Assembly (NCBI GenBank): GCA_022495995.1
Contig: JAFEMH010000076.1
Coordinates: forward strand, 434,001 to 498,000
Direction of reading: 5' to 3'
DNA from: Adenophora triphylla var. japonica
Lineage: Eukaryota; Streptophyta; Magnoliopsida; Asterales; Campanulaceae
Length of the DNA: 64,000 bases
How positions within the stretch are numbered: the first letter of the stretch is position 1; each line of letters opens with the position of its first letter. The notes beneath the pieces were generated by a model. It was not told the origin of the DNA, did not search any database, and saw only the letters and a program-made list of their open reading frames with translations. Both the position numbers and the translations under genes were made by a program. Positions 61,696 to 64,000 of the stretch are shown here, piece by piece.

Positions 61696-63429
61696 TGTGA
61701 ATGTGTGCCCCAAATTTCGGTGTATTTGGAAATTCACGCGAGTTTGAAGACATCCGGTTTAATTTGAAAAACGGAGTCGCCACGCCATTTTGATTACCTC
61801 AAAACTTTGAAAAAAGGTTTTTATGGGTTCGGAGGTTAAGTTACCCCTTGGGAAGAACGGATCGTCGTTCACCCAAGGTGCCTTGCCGGAGCAAGTCTCC
61901 CAAGATTTCATTAATCGTGCTTGCTTGCGTGCTTTCTTGTGTGCATGTGTTTGAAAATAGGGGGAGGGAATGTCCCAAGTCGTCTTCTGGACGTACAAAC
62001 CATTTATTGATTGTCGCTCGGGATTTCTTGGATTTTATGTATTCGGGATTATGATCCCGTCCTCATCTTGGACTTGTGATCATTGCATTTTTAACCTCGG
62101 GACTTTGCATGATCGAGAGAATGACTCTCTTTATAGTCAAAGATGAGGTTCTTTAGAAAAGGAGGGTCCTTAGCCCATCAATCCTACACTTTAAGACGGT
62201 CGAGCTCATATAGATGCTTCATACTCATCTTAAGTGATAATCGGAGATATAGGGTTCAAGGTTGTCCCTTTCTAAAGAAATTATGAAACCTTTATGGAAG
62301 GAACGATGTAAAGATATGATCTTTTACACCGGTCCGTTCCAAGGTTGTTAATGGGGACATGGGGGAATGCATGTAAAAATGACATTTTTAGTGAAAAGAT
62401 GACATTTTTGGGTTGCAAAGGATGCATTTGATTTAAAGAAATGATCTTTATTTGCAAAGGATGCATAAAGACATGATTTTTATGCAAAGGATGCATTTTT
62501 ATGAAGAAATTGGGATTTAAATATGCAAAGGAAGCATGAAGATTGTATTTTGAAAAGCATAGGATGCTAATTTAGGATAAAGATATGATCTTTAATGCAA
62601 AGGATGCTTGAAAAAGGGTTTCATATGCAAAGGATGCATTTTTATCATAAAGATTGGATTTTTATATGCAAAGGATGAATGAAGATGATATTTTTATGTA
62701 AAAATAGGGTTTTTTAGGTGCAAAGGATGCACCTTTGATTCAAAATATTACATCTTTAATGGCAAAGGATGCCTAATGCATGTAAAAGGGGGAAAGGGTG
62801 TATAAAGATATGATCATTAATCTACCAAGTCCCAAACAAGATAATAGCAATTATATGAAATGCAATGAGCAATTCGAATCACATAGAGCAATTAGGATGC
62901 AAGTTGAGGGCGTGAGAGGTTACCAATGGCTTCCTCTTCTTCTTTGGATGGAGCTAGGTGGAAAGGTTGATCTTGGGATCTTCAAGGAGGAGGGAGGTGG
63001 CTTCTTGGCCTTCTTCTTCACCTTCTTGGACTTCCAGCAGCTCTTGGGAGTGTCTTCTTCGTATTATGTGTGATTGATGGTATTGTTGTTGTTGTTAAAA
63101 TGGGTAGAGGAGGGCTCTATTTATAGGCAGTCTGGATAAGGCCAATGAAGCCGTGCGGCCAGAGACCTTGGGCTAATGCAGCCGTGCGACATTATTCCTT
63201 GTGACTCAGCATGTTTCTAGAACCATGCAAGGTGGAAAATTCTAAAACATTTCCTAATTAAGAAAAACGTGTTTCTTAATTAGGAAGCTTCCCCTTCAGC
63301 CCTTATTTGTTTTGGAACAGTTCCGGAATATTTCCAGAACACTAGGAAGGTCCGGGGAATTACCGGGAAACTTACCGAAATTGCCGGGAAATTTAACCGG
63401 AAGGCATGAGCCAGATTTGGGTACTTACA
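61696..63429 (-). repeat. Element E 5' LTR
   Basis: Minus strand TGTAAGTACCCAAATCTGGC (63429) to CATTCACA (61696). TATA at 63118-63125; one 39-bp GGATGCAT unit (62412-62455); U5 module 61830-61899; PBS-like TGGCGACTCC at 61782-61773. Confidence 0.9.
63118..63125 (-). promoter_or_regulatory. TATA box of E 5' LTR
   Basis: Minus strand TATAAATA before GAGCCCTC; this LTR would drive element transcription. Confidence 0.7.
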
Positions 63430-64000
63430 GACGTACAAACCATTTATTGGTTGTCGCTCGGGATTTCTTGGATTTTATGTATTTGGGATTTTGATCCCGT
63501 CCTCATCTTGGACTTGTGATCATCGCATTTTTAACCTCGGGACTTGCGTGATCGAGAGAAGGACTCTCTTTTAAAGCCCAAAAATGAGGTTCTTTAGGAA
63601 GGAATATCCTTAGCCCATCAATCCTACACCTTAAGACGATCGAGCTTATATGAATGCTTCATGCTCGTCTTATGTGATAATTGGAGATATAGGGTTCAAG
63701 GTTGTTCCTTTCTAAAGAGATCATGGAACCTTTAATGGAAGAAACGATGTAAAGATAGGATCTTTACACCGGTCCGTTCCAAGGTTGCTAATGGGGGACA
63801 TGGGGGAATGCATGTAAAAATGACATTTTTAGTGAAAAGATGACATTTTTGGGTTGCAAAGGATGCATTTGATTTGCAAAGGATGCATTTTGATGTAAAG
63901 ACATGATTTTTATGCAAAGGATGCATTTTTATGAGGAAATTAGCATTTAATATGCAAAGGATGCATAAAGATTGCATTTTGAAAAGCAAGGATGCATTTT
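63430..64000 (-). repeat. Internal piece of a D/E-type LTR flanking E
   Basis: Starts GACGTACAAACCATTTATTG, which corresponds to about 61992 in E LTR, and follows that LTR to the window edge with about 8-10% difference, including the GGATGCAT-rich part. It is older than E. I infer that E inserted into this LTR. Confidence 0.8.

Larger units (their letters stand above)
45337..63429 (-). mobile_element. Element E: complete Tat/Ogre-type retrotransposon carrying antisense PMD cassette
   Basis: Minus-strand element of about 18.1 kb: 5' LTR 63429-61696, PBS, leader, gag (59939), linker, RT, two RNases H, integrase (to 53851), post-pol repeats, cassette with two plus-strand genes (53262-48512), tandem repeats, 3' hairpin motifs, PPT, 3' LTR 47153-45337. 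LTRs are about 97% alike where compared, so it is younger than A or D. Protease and the following linker are deleted. The right flank starts in the middle of another D/E-type LTR. Confidence 0.85.

Noticed and set aside
1134..63429. Endogenous pararetrovirus or an envelope-bearing (Athila/SIRE-like) element.
   Set aside because: No movement protein, no coat-type zinc finger, no envelope-like ORF with signal and transmembrane segments in sense after pol; integrase and LTRs are present.
45330..63440. Target-site duplication of E (GACGT on the right).
   Set aside because: The left side shows D leader (GCGCC) and not GACGT, which fits the LTR-recombination model but gives no duplication.

Overview
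The window is dense, repeat-only plant DNA. I see no host single-copy gene, tRNA or rRNA. It is a nest of very large Ty3/gypsy LTR retrotransposons of the Tat/Ogre type. The evidence is: primer-binding sites reading TGGCGACTCNGCTGGGGA instead of the tRNA-Met type; polyproteins in the order gag, protease, RT, RNase H, a second archaeal-like RNase H, integrase; internal regions of 10-20 kb with long 3' non-coding tails and satellite-like arrays; and intron-bearing plant mobile domain (PMD) genes. The host is most likely an angiosperm with a repeat-rich genome; I cannot name the species.

Layout. 1-1133 is the 3' tail of a family-A copy (A'). Element A (+) runs 1134-37535: LTR1, PBS, leader, gag, two protease-like domains, RT, two RNases H, integrase (to 15327), a 3' region with two antisense genes, tandem repeats, PPT and LTR2. 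Element B (+, 15697-29181) is nested in A just downstream of its pol; B has matching LTRs, a leader and gag, no pol, and a 3' region full of tandem repeats. Element D (-, 37536-45336) keeps leader, gag N-terminus and pol but has lost the capsid. Element E (-, 45337-63429) is complete from LTR to LTR (about 18.1 kb); it keeps gag but has lost protease, and carries two antisense genes between pol and its 3' LTR. 63430-64000 is a further LTR piece of the D/E family, entered in its middle, so E appears to sit inside an LTR of an older relative, probably D.

The most interesting content is the cassette between pol and the 3' LTR. In both A and E it holds two genes on the strand opposite to pol. One is a four-exon PMD gene whose three intron positions match between the families. 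The other is a single-exon gene of a second plant repeat-associated family. Because the genes are antisense, their introns are not introns in the element's genomic RNA and can survive retrotransposition. Families A, B and E also share non-coding RNA-like modules despite different sequence: leader blocks, a stem-loop pair at the end of the LTR, and a stem-loop followed by ACGTAGGNAGCC. Several stems differ between families by compensating changes.

Caveat. Many frameshifts here may not be biological. Homologous copies differ repeatedly by the same odd change at CTG/CAG (for example TCTG read as TACG). This resembles systematic consensus error at CHG-methylated sites more than mutation, so pseudogene calls are provisional.
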